The notes under the pieces were generated by a model. The model saw only the letters and a program-made list of their open reading frames with translations. It had not been told where the DNA came from and made no database searches. A stretch of DNA of 64,000 nucleotides from Luteipulveratus mongoliensis (GTDB taxonomy: Bacteria > Actinomycetota > Actinomycetes > Actinomycetales > Dermatophilaceae), in NCBI RefSeq assembly GCF_001190945.1, contig NZ_CP011112.1, positions 3,472,001-3,536,000 of the forward strand. The letters are read 5' to 3'. Positions 32,943 through 40,963 of this stretch are shown here, one piece after another. Both the position numbers and the translations under genes were made by a program. The number at the start of each line of letters is the position of its first letter. Positions within the stretch are counted from its first letter, which is position 1.

Positions 32943-33961
32943 CGCGCGATGGAGCCGAAGCAACCGTACGTCCCGTCCTGGACGTCCGCGGGTTGAGTGT
33001 CGTGTACGACGGTGAGACCCCGGTACGTGCCGTCACGGACGTCTCGTTCACAGTGCGACCCGGCGAGATCCTCGGTCTGGCAGGTGAGAGCGGCTGCGGG
33101 AAGTCCACCATTCTCAGCGCCATCGCCCAGCTGAACCGTCCGCCGGCCCGGACCACCGCAGGTTCGGTGCTGTTCGGCGCAGGCGAAGGCCCACCGGTCG
33201 ACCTCCTCTCGCTCTCTCAGCGCGAGCTGTCGGCCATCCGCTGGGAAGAGCTGGCGGTGGTCTTCCAGAGTGCGATGGACGCGCTCAACCCCGTGACGCG
33301 TCTGTCGACCCAGTTCGTGGACGTGCTCCGGCTGCATCGCGGACTGAGTCGTTCGGCTGCCAAGGAACGTGCGGCCGAGCTTCTGGGTGTCGTCGGAATC
33401 CCGGCCAGCCGCCTTCGCAGCTATCCCCACGAGCTGTCCGGCGGTATGCGACAGCGAGCGACGATCGCGCTGGCCCTCGCGTGCGACCCGTCGATCGTGC
33501 TGATGGACGAGCCGACGACGGCGGTCGACGTGGTGATGCAACGGCAGATCCTCGAGCAAGTCACTCGGCTGCGGCGCGAGCTCGGATTCGCGGTCGTGTT
33601 CGTCACGCACGACATGTCGTTGCTGCTCGAGATCGCTGATCGGATCGCCATCATGTACGCCGGGCGGATCGTCGAGATGGGCGCGGCCAGCGAGATCTAC
33701 CGAGACCCGAAGCACCCGTACACGAAGGGCCTGCGGGACTCCTTCCCTCCGCTGAGTGGACCGCGACGAGAGATCATCGGCATCACCGGCTCACCCCCCG
33801 ACCCGCGTCGGCTGCCGTCGGGATGCTCGTTCCACCCGCGCTGCCCCGAGAAGGTCGAGGCCTGCGAGAAGACCCGGCCGCCACTGCTCGGTGACGAGCG
33901 CAATGTCGCCTGTTTGCTGCACAGCCCCACATCCGAAGAGGTGGTCTCCGTTGAGCGCTGA
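32939..33961 (+). CDS. Dpp/Opp-type ABC transporter ATP-binding protein (DppD-like)
   Basis: ATPase of 340 residues. Walker A is GESGCGKST, the signature LSGGMRQR, Walker B IVLMDEPTTAVD and the switch His VTHDM. The C-terminal oligopeptide/dipeptide extension carries the cysteine cluster GCSFHPRCPEKVEAC, as in DppD, where an iron-sulfur cluster has been proposed. The ATG at 32939 is within the permease stop. The overlap with the next gene is 11 bases. Confidence 0.94.
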   Translation: MTRDGAEATVRPVLDVRGLSVVYDGETPVRAVTDVSFTVRPGEILGLAGESGCGKSTILSAIAQLNRPPARTTAGSVLFGAGEGPPVDLLSLSQRELSAIRWEELAVVFQSAMDALNPVTRLSTQFVDVLRLHRGLSRSAAKERAAELLGVVGIPASRLRSYPHELSGGMRQRATIALALACDPSIVLMDEPTTAVDVVMQRQILEQVTRLRRELGFAVVFVTHDMSLLLEIADRIAIMYAGRIVEMGAASEIYRDPKHPYTKGLRDSFPPLSGPRREIIGITGSPPDPRRLPSGCSFHPRCPEKVEACEKTRPPLLGDERNVACLLHSPTSEEVVSVER

Positions 33962-34973
33962 AGAGAAGCCGCCCGTCCTCGTGGCCCGAAACCTCACGAG
34001 ACACTTTCCGGTGCACGGTGTCCGTAACGCCGGCCAGAAGGTGTACGCACTCGAGGGCGTCAACGTTGAGCTGGTGCCGGGACAGGCCCTGGCCGTGGTG
34101 GGTGAGAGTGGTTCGGGCAAGACCACGATCGCGCGCCTGCTAGCGCTGCAGGACACCCCCACCGCCGGTGAGATCACTCTCCGTGGAGATGTGGTGGAGG
34201 CGAAGCGTGGAAAGGCGCGCCGGGCGTACTACCAGCAGGTGCAGATGATCCTGCAGAACCCGTACGAGTCCCTGAACCCGATCCACCGGGTCCGCTACAT
34301 CCTGTCGCGACCGCTGATCTCTCTGCGCGGCATGAAGCCTGGCCCCGAGGTCGACGCCGAGATCGAGCAGCTGCTCACCAAGGTCAGTCTGCTCCCGGCC
34401 GACGAGGTCGCTGACAAGTTTCCGTACCAGCTGTCCGGCGGTCAGCGGCAGCGGCTGTCGATCGCGCGCGCCCTGGCCGCCCAGCCCAAGGTGCTACTCG
34501 GCGACGAACCCATCTCGATGCTCGATGTCTCCATCCGGCTGGACATCCTCAACCTGCTCGCTCGCCTGCGGGACGAGGAGGGTCTGGCGATGCTCTACAT
34601 CACCCACGACATCGCCAGCGCGCGCTACTTCGCCGACAAGATCGTGGTGATGTACGCCGGCCAGATGATCGAGGGCGGGACCAGCGAGGACGTCACGCAG
34701 CACCCCCAGCATCCCTACACCGAGCTGCTGCTGGCCGCGTCGCCAGACCCGGACCGGATGGACGTCGGCCCTGCGACTCTCCCGGTCGTCGGCACGAGCG
34801 AACCACCCGACCTGATCCGCCCTCCGTCCGGCTGCCGCTTTCATCCACGGTGTCCGCACGCGATGGCGATCTGCAAGGAGAAGGTCCCGGAGAAGACCAC
34901 CAGCGCGGACGGCCACTGGTCCCGGTGCTGGTTGCACGAATCCGACAACGTCTCGAAGGACACCGATGATTAA
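33951..34973 (+). CDS. Dpp/Opp-type ABC transporter ATP-binding protein (DppF-like)
   Basis: ATPase of 340 residues. Walker A is GESGSGKTT, the signature LSGGQRQR, Walker B VLLGDEPISMLD and the switch His ITHDI. The C-terminal cysteine cluster is GCRFHPRCPHAMAIC. I set the start at the TTG at 33951 because GAGGTG lies eight bases before it and the conserved ATPase begins a few residues on; the open frame from 33756 lies inside the upstream gene. Note Gly in VLLGDEP where Met or Phe is usual. Confidence 0.92.
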   Translation: MSAEEKPPVLVARNLTRHFPVHGVRNAGQKVYALEGVNVELVPGQALAVVGESGSGKTTIARLLALQDTPTAGEITLRGDVVEAKRGKARRAYYQQVQMILQNPYESLNPIHRVRYILSRPLISLRGMKPGPEVDAEIEQLLTKVSLLPADEVADKFPYQLSGGQRQRLSIARALAAQPKVLLGDEPISMLDVSIRLDILNLLARLRDEEGLAMLYITHDIASARYFADKIVVMYAGQMIEGGTSEDVTQHPQHPYTELLLAASPDPDRMDVGPATLPVVGTSEPPDLIRPPSGCRFHPRCPHAMAICKEKVPEKTTSADGHWSRCWLHESDNVSKDTDD

Positions 34974-35814
34974 CCCGACTACCCCCACGCTGGGCCGCAA
35001 CCGCCTCCTGCTCATCGGACTCGACGGTGTCCGACTGGACACCTTGCGCGAGGCCCGCACCCCGAACATCGACACCATCTCCGCGGCCGGATTCTTTGCA
35101 CCGGTGGAGGTCAGCAGGCAGGCGCCGTCAGCGTCGGGGGCCTCCTGGTCGACGATCGCCACGGGAGTGTGGCCCGCGAAGCATGGGGTCATCGAGAACG
35201 ACTTCGTCGACCACCGGCTCGCCGACTTCCCCGATTTCCTGTCTCGGCTGCGACACGAAGTACCTGGGCTGAAGACGTATGTCGGCGTGGCGTGGCCACC
35301 GCTGGTCGACGATGTTCCGGGCCCGGTCTATCAGGGCGGCGGAGTGCTGGCTGACACCGGCAACGGTGGAGTGGCCGACGACGACCGGACAGCCGTGAGC
35401 GCGGCAAAGGCGTTGAGTGACGGATCGGTGCACGTCTCGTTCTTGCACTTCGATCTGTGTGATCACATCGGACACGAGCAGGGACCCGGCCCGGCGTACA
35501 CCGCGGCTGTCGAGGACAGCGATCACCGGATTGGATTGGTGCTTAAAGGGATTCAGGCAAGGCCTAGTTACGCGGAGGAAGACTGGACCTACGTGGTGAC
35601 CACCGACCACGGCCATCGAGACGGCGGCGGACACGGTGGCGACTCCGACGCCGAACGGACCGCGTGGATCGCGGCGTCCGGTCCCGGCGTACCGAGCACA
35701 CCTCCCCGATCGCTCGAGCAGGTCGATATCCACGCGCACGCCTTGAGCGTGTTCGGCGTGGACCCCGCGCCGGACTGGCAGCTCGACGGTCGGCCCTTTG
35801 GCCGCGACGACTGA
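34966..35814 (+). CDS. Alkaline-phosphatase-superfamily phosphodiesterase/nucleotide-pyrophosphatase-like protein
   Basis: Protein of 282 residues in the fold also used by PhnA. The first metal Asp20 lies in LLLIGLDGVRLD. The nucleophile region is ASGASWSTIATGVWPAKHG, the second metal set FDLCDHIGHE (Asp and two His), and TTDHGHRDGGGHGG the third. No signal peptide is present. It overlaps the importer ATPase by eight bases and so is part of that operon, acting on what is imported. Phosphodiester or phosphonate monoester hydrolysis are both possible in this family. Confidence 0.87.
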   Translation: MINPTTPTLGRNRLLLIGLDGVRLDTLREARTPNIDTISAAGFFAPVEVSRQAPSASGASWSTIATGVWPAKHGVIENDFVDHRLADFPDFLSRLRHEVPGLKTYVGVAWPPLVDDVPGPVYQGGGVLADTGNGGVADDDRTAVSAAKALSDGSVHVSFLHFDLCDHIGHEQGPGPAYTAAVEDSDHRIGLVLKGIQARPSYAEEDWTYVVTTDHGHRDGGGHGGDSDAERTAWIAASGPGVPSTPPRSLEQVDIHAHALSVFGVDPAPDWQLDGRPFGRDD

Positions 35815-35823
35815 GGCGTCCCC

Positions 35824-36546
35824 ATGACCGTGACCCTGATGAGCTGGAACATCTGGGACTTCAACCAGACCCCGATCGAGGCCGAACGTCAGGCCGGCGT
35901 CCTCGCTCACATCCGCAGAGTCGCGCCCGACGTCCTGTGCATCCAGGAGTTCTGTGATGACGGCGACACTCCACGACTCGCCGAGCTGTGCGCCGATCTC
36001 CAGATGGACGGGCTGCTCGCCCTGTCGACCTCGAGCCGCTATCACACCGCCGTGCTGTGGCGGGACCCCGTCACGGAGGTCGGCCCGAGGGTTTTCTACG
36101 ACGAGGGCTTCTGGCACGCGATGGGCGCCACGACGTTGTCGCTGGGATCGGGTGCGCCCGTTCGGATCGGTTCGGTGCACCTCACTCCCTTCGACCGGGA
36201 GACCCGGGTCGAAGACGCGAAAAGCATTGCCTGGCTTGGGGATTCGGGGGTTCCGACCGTGATCGCAGGAGACTGGAACTGCATCGGCGAGCACCCGTCG
36301 TACGACCCGGAGCCCGCGAACGACCCGCCGGCCGACCGGGAGACGTCCGCGTTGCTGACAGCGGCTGGCCTCACCGACGCTGCTCAGCACCTCGGTGCGA
36401 AGTGGCAGCCGACCTGCGACAACGATCGGCGCATCGACGCCTTCAGACTCACCGCGGCCGCCCTTGCGCGGGTCGAGAGCTACGAGGTCGACCAGACCGC
36501 CGGCACGCTGTCCGACCACCTGCCCATACTTCTCCGGATCACCTGA
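35824..36546 (+). CDS. Endonuclease/exonuclease/phosphatase-family hydrolase C
   Basis: EEP-fold hydrolase of 240 residues, shorter than the two at 25.6-27.4 kb. Motifs are LMSWNIWDF, CIQEFCDD (Glu), IAGDWNCIGE and LSDHLPILL. It has no signal peptide. It follows the alkaline-phosphatase-like gene by nine bases and ends the importer operon. Two different phosphohydrolases at the end of an importer operon suggest that the imported molecule carries a phosphoester or phosphonoester. Confidence 0.86.
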   Translation: MTVTLMSWNIWDFNQTPIEAERQAGVLAHIRRVAPDVLCIQEFCDDGDTPRLAELCADLQMDGLLALSTSSRYHTAVLWRDPVTEVGPRVFYDEGFWHAMGATTLSLGSGAPVRIGSVHLTPFDRETRVEDAKSIAWLGDSGVPTVIAGDWNCIGEHPSYDPEPANDPPADRETSALLTAAGLTDAAQHLGAKWQPTCDNDRRIDAFRLTAAALARVESYEVDQTAGTLSDHLPILLRIT

Positions 36547-36704
36547 ACGCCGCGCCATCAGTCGAATGTTCACGAAACGTTGTGGCCGACGTTACTCATA
36601 GCGAGAGCCGATGACGGGTATCGGTCGGTGGCCGTTGCTCGACCACTTCAGGGACGTCAGGATTTGGAGCGAGAAGGACCACAATCGCCGCACCAGGAGA
36701 ACTC

Positions 36705-38162
36705 ATGACCGCGATCGACTCACGACTCGCCCTCAACTACATCGGCGAAACGTGGCAGTCATCGGAGAGCGGCCTGACACGGACCAACATCAACCCGGGT
36801 GACGTGTCCGACACCATCGGTGAGTTCGCCGAGTCAGGAGCACCCGACATCGACGCGGCGGTTCTCGCCGCCAAGGAGGCACTCCCCTCCTGGCGGGAGC
36901 TCGGGCCGATCAAGCGCGCTGAGTTCCTCCGTAGAGCTGAGCGCATCCTGGAGGCCCGTGCGGAGGAAGTCGCCTCGGCCATCAGCCGGGAGCAGGGCAA
37001 GCTGCTCAAGGAGTCTCGCGGCGAGGTCAAGCGAGCCTTGGCCATCCTGGACTTCACAGCCGGCGAGGCGCGGCGGCTCAACGGTGTGACGACCCCGGCC
37101 GAGGAGGCGCGCACCTGGGCGATGACCTTCCGGGTGCCCTTGGGCGTCGTCGGTCTCGTCACCCCATGGAACTTCCCGTTGGCGATCCCGATGTGGAAGG
37201 TTGCACCGGCACTGCTGGCCGGTTGTACGTCGGTCTTCAAGCCCTCACCCTTCACCCCGTTGACGGCGGCGCTGCTCCAGGACATCTTCAACGAGGCCGG
37301 CGTACCTGCCGGCGTGCTCAACCTGGTGCAGGGCGACCGAGCGGCCGGCGAGGCGCTGGTTGCCCACCCCGATGTTGCCGGCATCTCGTTCACGGGGTCA
37401 CTCGCCATCGGGTCGGCGATCAACAGCGCCGCCGCCCCGCGACTCGCTCGCATGCAGCTCGAGCTGGGCGGCAAGAATGCGGTGCTCGTGCTCGACGATG
37501 CCGACCTCGACAAGGCCACCGATGCGATCGTCTTCGGTGCGTTCGGCCAGGCCGGTCAGCGGTGCAGCGCGACCAGCCGGGTGATCGTGGATCGCTCGGT
37601 CAAGGAGGAGCTCCTCGAGCGTCTCGTCGCCCGCGTCGCCGGCCTCAAGGTAGGCCCCGCCAGCGATGAGACCGCGGACATCTGCCCGGTGGTCAACGAG
37701 GACCGACTGACCGCCTGCCTCGATGGCATCGAGTCAGCCCAGATCTCCGGTGCCAAGGTCGCCGTCGGTGGAGAACGCGCCGTCGATGGCCTGCCCGAGG
37801 GCTACTACGTCCGTCCGACCGTGCTGCGCGACGTGCCCTGGGACTCTGAGATCGCGCAGGAGGAAGTCTTCGGGCCGGTCTTGTCAGTGATCGACTGTGA
37901 CGGCTTCGAGGACGCGATGCGCATCTCGAACTCGGTCAAGTACGGCATGTCCGGAACGATCTTCACGCAGAGCTCCTCCCGGGCGTTCGAGGCGTTGAAT
38001 CAGTTCGAGGCCGGCATGCTGCACGTCAACCGACCCGGCGTCGGCGCGTACGCGCACCTGCCCCACATGGGCGCCAAGGCCTCCCAGCTCGGTGCGCCGG
38101 AGTGCTCTCCTCAGGTGTGGGACTTCTACACCGACTGGCGATCGGCCTGCATCAGCTACTGA
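36705..38162 (+). CDS. Aldehyde dehydrogenase 2, candidate phosphonoacetaldehyde dehydrogenase
   Basis: Paralogue of the ALDH at 709-2199, 485 residues, about 70% identical by eye, with Asn156 (TPWNFP), Glu253 (LELGGKN) and Cys287 (GQRCSATSR). Both share the unusual C-terminal run HLPHMGAKASQLGAPEC. AGGAG precedes the ATG at 36705. It is separated from the importer operon by 158 bases without a clear gene, in which I see only a half-site ATAG near 36597. Its stop abuts that of the convergent DUF47 gene with no spacer. A second enzyme for a related phosphono-aldehyde, or for the same one under other conditions, is likely. Confidence 0.9.
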   Translation: MTAIDSRLALNYIGETWQSSESGLTRTNINPGDVSDTIGEFAESGAPDIDAAVLAAKEALPSWRELGPIKRAEFLRRAERILEARAEEVASAISREQGKLLKESRGEVKRALAILDFTAGEARRLNGVTTPAEEARTWAMTFRVPLGVVGLVTPWNFPLAIPMWKVAPALLAGCTSVFKPSPFTPLTAALLQDIFNEAGVPAGVLNLVQGDRAAGEALVAHPDVAGISFTGSLAIGSAINSAAAPRLARMQLELGGKNAVLVLDDADLDKATDAIVFGAFGQAGQRCSATSRVIVDRSVKEELLERLVARVAGLKVGPASDETADICPVVNEDRLTACLDGIESAQISGAKVAVGGERAVDGLPEGYYVRPTVLRDVPWDSEIAQEEVFGPVLSVIDCDGFEDAMRISNSVKYGMSGTIFTQSSSRAFEALNQFEAGMLHVNRPGVGAYAHLPHMGAKASQLGAPECSPQVWDFYTDWRSACISY

Positions 38163-38801
38163 TCAGTGCCAGCGCTTCATGGCACCGTCCGCCAGCGCGT
38201 CGGCGGCCACGCTGAGCCTGACGCCGGCGATGTCCAAACGCCGTACGAGCTCACGTCGTTTGAAGGTCTCTGCCGAGATGTCGTCGGCGAACAGCTCGGC
38301 GATCTCGTACTGGTAGGCGCGGCAGATCGCGCCGGCCTGCTTCTTGGCGTCCAGCGCGCTGCGTACGACACGCCCTGGGTCATCGACGATGTCGCGTACG
38401 GCGTCGCCCAGGTTGTCCAAGCCCTCGATCAACCAGTCCAGCAGCGGCAGCAGCCGTGTCATCCGGGTGATGTCGTAGATGTGCGCCTCGCGAACGAAGT
38501 CGCGCAAGGTGTCCAGCACGTCGTCGACCGACCGGGAGAGCCGGAACATGTCCTCGCGGTCGATGGGCGTCGTGATGCTGTAGGACAGGCGCTCGACCAG
38601 CTCTCCCCTGCGTACGTCACCCTCGTGCTCGATGGCGCCCATCCGCTCGTGCGCTTTCGCGCGACCGATCTCGCGCGCCGTCATCGACTTGGCCAGGACA
38701 GCGCCTTCCCGAGCGGTCGAGACCTGGTGGAGCACGGCCTGAACGAGCTGGTCGTCGGCGCGTCCTGACAGGGCAGACGTCAACCGCTTGATCCTGTTCA
38801 T
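38163..38801 (-). CDS. DUF47 PhoU-like phosphate transport regulator
   Basis: Alpha-helical protein of 212 residues of the DUF47/PhoU-like family, which accompanies PiT transporters. It contains the heptad-like EHEGDVRRGELVERLS segment and TTPIDREDMFRLSRSVDDVLD, the metal-binding E/D motif of the family. The ATG at 38801 overlaps the PiT stop by four bases, so the pair is translationally coupled. The long open frame to 39605 runs antiparallel inside the transporter gene and is not used. Confidence 0.9.
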   Translation of the reverse strand: MNRIKRLTSALSGRADDQLVQAVLHQVSTAREGAVLAKSMTAREIGRAKAHERMGAIEHEGDVRRGELVERLSYSITTPIDREDMFRLSRSVDDVLDTLRDFVREAHIYDITRMTRLLPLLDWLIEGLDNLGDAVRDIVDDPGRVVRSALDAKKQAGAICRAYQYEIAELFADDISAETFKRRELVRRLDIAGVRLSVAADALADGAMKRWH

Positions 38802-39760
38802 GAGGCGAATCTCCTGATGCTCATTGATGTGACGGCGGAGAGCAGACAGCTCGCCGGCAAGGTGACGATCCAGGCCGCGCCGATCCGGCCGACCTCGTTC
38901 CAGCGGATACGACGCGACCCGTGGCCCAGGCCGGTGCCGATCAGCCCGCCGGCGATGGACTGGGTCATGCTGACGGGCACGCCGATGGCGGCCGAGCCGA
39001 GCACGGCGATGGCAGAGGCGAACTCGGCGGCCACGGCGTGTACCGGACGGACCAGGAGTACGCCGTTGCTGAGTCCTCGTGCCACGCGCGGCAGGCCGAG
39101 GACGACCCCAACGCCGAAGAACAGGCCGATGGCCATGAGCAGAACCGGGCTCGGACCGGCAGCGCCGACGGTGGCCAGTCCGAGCACGGCGAAGACGGCG
39201 AGGACCTTCTGTCCGTCGTTGGAGGCGTAGGCCACGCACTGCATGGCGAAGGCGAGCCGGTGGGAGCGGTACACGGCTCCGTTGAGAGCCGGCCGCGCTG
39301 GCAGGAGGCGAAGCCAGCGTGAGATGAGGAAGGCCAGCACGCACCCGACGACGGGCGCGCAGGCACCCACGACCAGCACCCTGACGGCAAATGGCCACGA
39401 CACCTCGAGGCCGAAACCCATTCCAGCGCCAGTGAGTCCGCCGACCAGCGCAAGAGTGAGACTCGTCGGCTGACCGAGCGAGGTCAGTCCCAGCACGAGA
39501 ACGATCGCCGAGATGACCGCGACCACCACGGCCGTACGCGCGTTGGGCCCCTCGAAGGCCACCAGCCGATGAGCAAGGCTCGCCGCGACCTTTGAGGAGA
39601 GCCACGGAACCAGGGCCGTACAGGCCGTCAGGATGAGCACGGCGTACAACGGCCGCACACTCGGGACCTTGAGACCGGTCGACAGCAGCGAGCCGCCGTC
39701 GTTCAGACCGGTGGCCACCGCGAACGCGGCTGCAAGGACAATCACACCGGCGTCAGTCAT
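38798..39760 (-). CDS. PiT-family inorganic phosphate transporter
   Basis: Low-affinity phosphate transporter of 320 residues with about ten hydrophobic segments. The duplicated signature is visible as TGLNDGGSL near residue 18 and YASNDGQK in the second half. It is transcribed away from the LysR gene, with the shared 94-base intergenic region holding a degenerate LysR-type site. Placed beside phnA it may import phosphate or export the excess released by C-P cleavage when phosphonate serves as a carbon source. Confidence 0.9.
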   Translation of the reverse strand: MTDAGVIVLAAAFAVATGLNDGGSLLSTGLKVPSVRPLYAVLILTACTALVPWLSSKVAASLAHRLVAFEGPNARTAVVVAVISAIVLVLGLTSLGQPTSLTLALVGGLTGAGMGFGLEVSWPFAVRVLVVGACAPVVGCVLAFLISRWLRLLPARPALNGAVYRSHRLAFAMQCVAYASNDGQKVLAVFAVLGLATVGAAGPSPVLLMAIGLFFGVGVVLGLPRVARGLSNGVLLVRPVHAVAAEFASAIAVLGSAAIGVPVSMTQSIAGGLIGTGLGHGSRRIRWNEVGRIGAAWIVTLPASCLLSAVTSMSIRRFAS

Positions 39761-39809
39761 CTTCCGGCCATCTTCTATTCATGCAAAGTTCCGGACAATG
39801 CGCTTGTGG

Positions 39810-39824
39810 CTATGACCCCAATTA
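39810..39824. promoter_or_regulatory. Degenerate LysR-type site between PiT and LysR genes
   Basis: CTATGACCCCAATTA keeps CTAT-N7-AT and shares CTATGACCCC with the full site at 27469-27483. It lies 30 bases before the LysR start and 49 before the PiT start, the usual place for LysR autoregulation. Confidence 0.5.
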
Positions 39825-39854
39825 CGGTGGCCAAACGCCTCCCGGCCACGAGTC

Positions 39855-40802
39855 ATGCCGGTCTACTCTGACCCGGTGGAACTGAGCCTTCATCGCCTCT
39901 GGATCTTCACTCAGGTCATCGAGAGTGGTGGCTTCTCGGCAGCAACCGAGAAGCTCTTCATGAGCCAGCCCTCGATCTCCAATCAGATCCGCCAGCTCGA
40001 GACCTCGGTCAAAGCCACCCTGATCGACCGGTCGGGCGCGCGCATCAAGCCGACCGCAGAGGGCGAGGTGCTGCTGGAGTACGCCAAGCGGCTCTTCGTC
40101 CTCGCGGACGAGGCGGTGACGGCGATCGCTCAGGTCAGCGGACTCGAGGTCGGCCGGATCGGCGTCGGCGGCACGACGACCGCCGGCACCTATCTGCTGC
40201 CTGCTGTGATGTCACGCTTCAAGGAGCTCCACCCAGGCATCGAGTTCGACCTCGTCGTCGGCAACGCCTCCGAGGTCTCACGGGCGTTGCTGGCCGGCGA
40301 GATCGGACTCGCCGTCATGCTCGGCAAACCCACGGCTGGTCAGCTCGTCAGCGAGAAGCTGCTCTCGGAGAACCTCGTACTGGTGGCCCCTCAAGGGCAC
40401 CCGCTGGCGGGCGCGCCACTACAACCGGATCAGCTGACCGAGCAGCGGTTCCTGCTCCGCGAGCGAGGGTCGGCGACCCGCATCCGGCAGGACGCTGCCC
40501 TGGAGACCTGGGGCCTTCCCGACGTCGCACGTGCCGACATCTGGGGCCAGGAGACGATCAAGCAGGCCGTCATCGCCGGTCTCGGCATCTCCCTGATCTC
40601 CGAGCACGCAATCATCAATGAGGTCGCTGCGGGCCAACTGGCCGTCCTCGAGGTAGCCAGTCCACTCGACGCCAGGCCGGTCGTCGTCGCCACCCGTCGC
40701 GACCGACTTCTGTCACCAGCAGAGCAGGCTTTCCTCCGAGTGCTCCGCGGCATGAACAGCTGGCCCACGTTCCGGCCGTACGACGCCGCCGACGACTCCT
40801 GA
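39855..40802 (+). CDS. LysR-family regulator, likely phosphonate-responsive
   Basis: Complete LysR regulator of 315 residues. The winged HTH is at about 8-70 (LWIFTQVIESGGFSAAT, SQPSISNQIRQLE) and the effector domain at about 95-300. The ATG at 39855 is used; a GTG at 39876 also precedes the conserved HTH, and neither has a clear Shine-Dalgarno. It lies 161 bases upstream of phnA copy 2 on the same strand and is divergent from PiT. With the truncated paralogue at the left edge, one LysR lies near each phnA module, as with PhnR in P. fluorescens 23F. It is the leading candidate to bind CTAT-N7-ATAG. Confidence 0.93.
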   Translation: MPVYSDPVELSLHRLWIFTQVIESGGFSAATEKLFMSQPSISNQIRQLETSVKATLIDRSGARIKPTAEGEVLLEYAKRLFVLADEAVTAIAQVSGLEVGRIGVGGTTTAGTYLLPAVMSRFKELHPGIEFDLVVGNASEVSRALLAGEIGLAVMLGKPTAGQLVSEKLLSENLVLVAPQGHPLAGAPLQPDQLTEQRFLLRERGSATRIRQDAALETWGLPDVARADIWGQETIKQAVIAGLGISLISEHAIINEVAAGQLAVLEVASPLDARPVVVATRRDRLLSPAEQAFLRVLRGMNSWPTFRPYDAADDS

Positions 40803-40867
40803 CGTCACCCCTCCGGCATATGTCACCGGCATACGCCCTATTGAATGAACGAACCCGTTCCGAATTC

Positions 40868-40882
40868 CTATTGGCGCTATAG
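40868..40882. promoter_or_regulatory. LysR-type operator candidate upstream of phnA copy 2
   Basis: CTATTGGCGCTATAG, full CTAT-N7-ATAG palindrome, 81 bases before the GTG of phnA copy 2, exactly as in copy 1. A CTGGGTTCCTG element shortly downstream (around 40891-40901) is also shared with copy 1. Confidence 0.72.
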
Positions 40883-40963
40883 GCGCATTCTGGGTTCCTG
40901 ACTCCGGTCCTTGACGAGAGGGTTACTCCATCAGCTCGTTACCAGGATGTACAGGAGTCGCAC

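Noticed and set aside
38160-38165. TGATCA at the junction of ALDH2 and DUF47 as a regulatory palindrome
   Set aside because: It is simply the two stop codons back to back on opposite strands.
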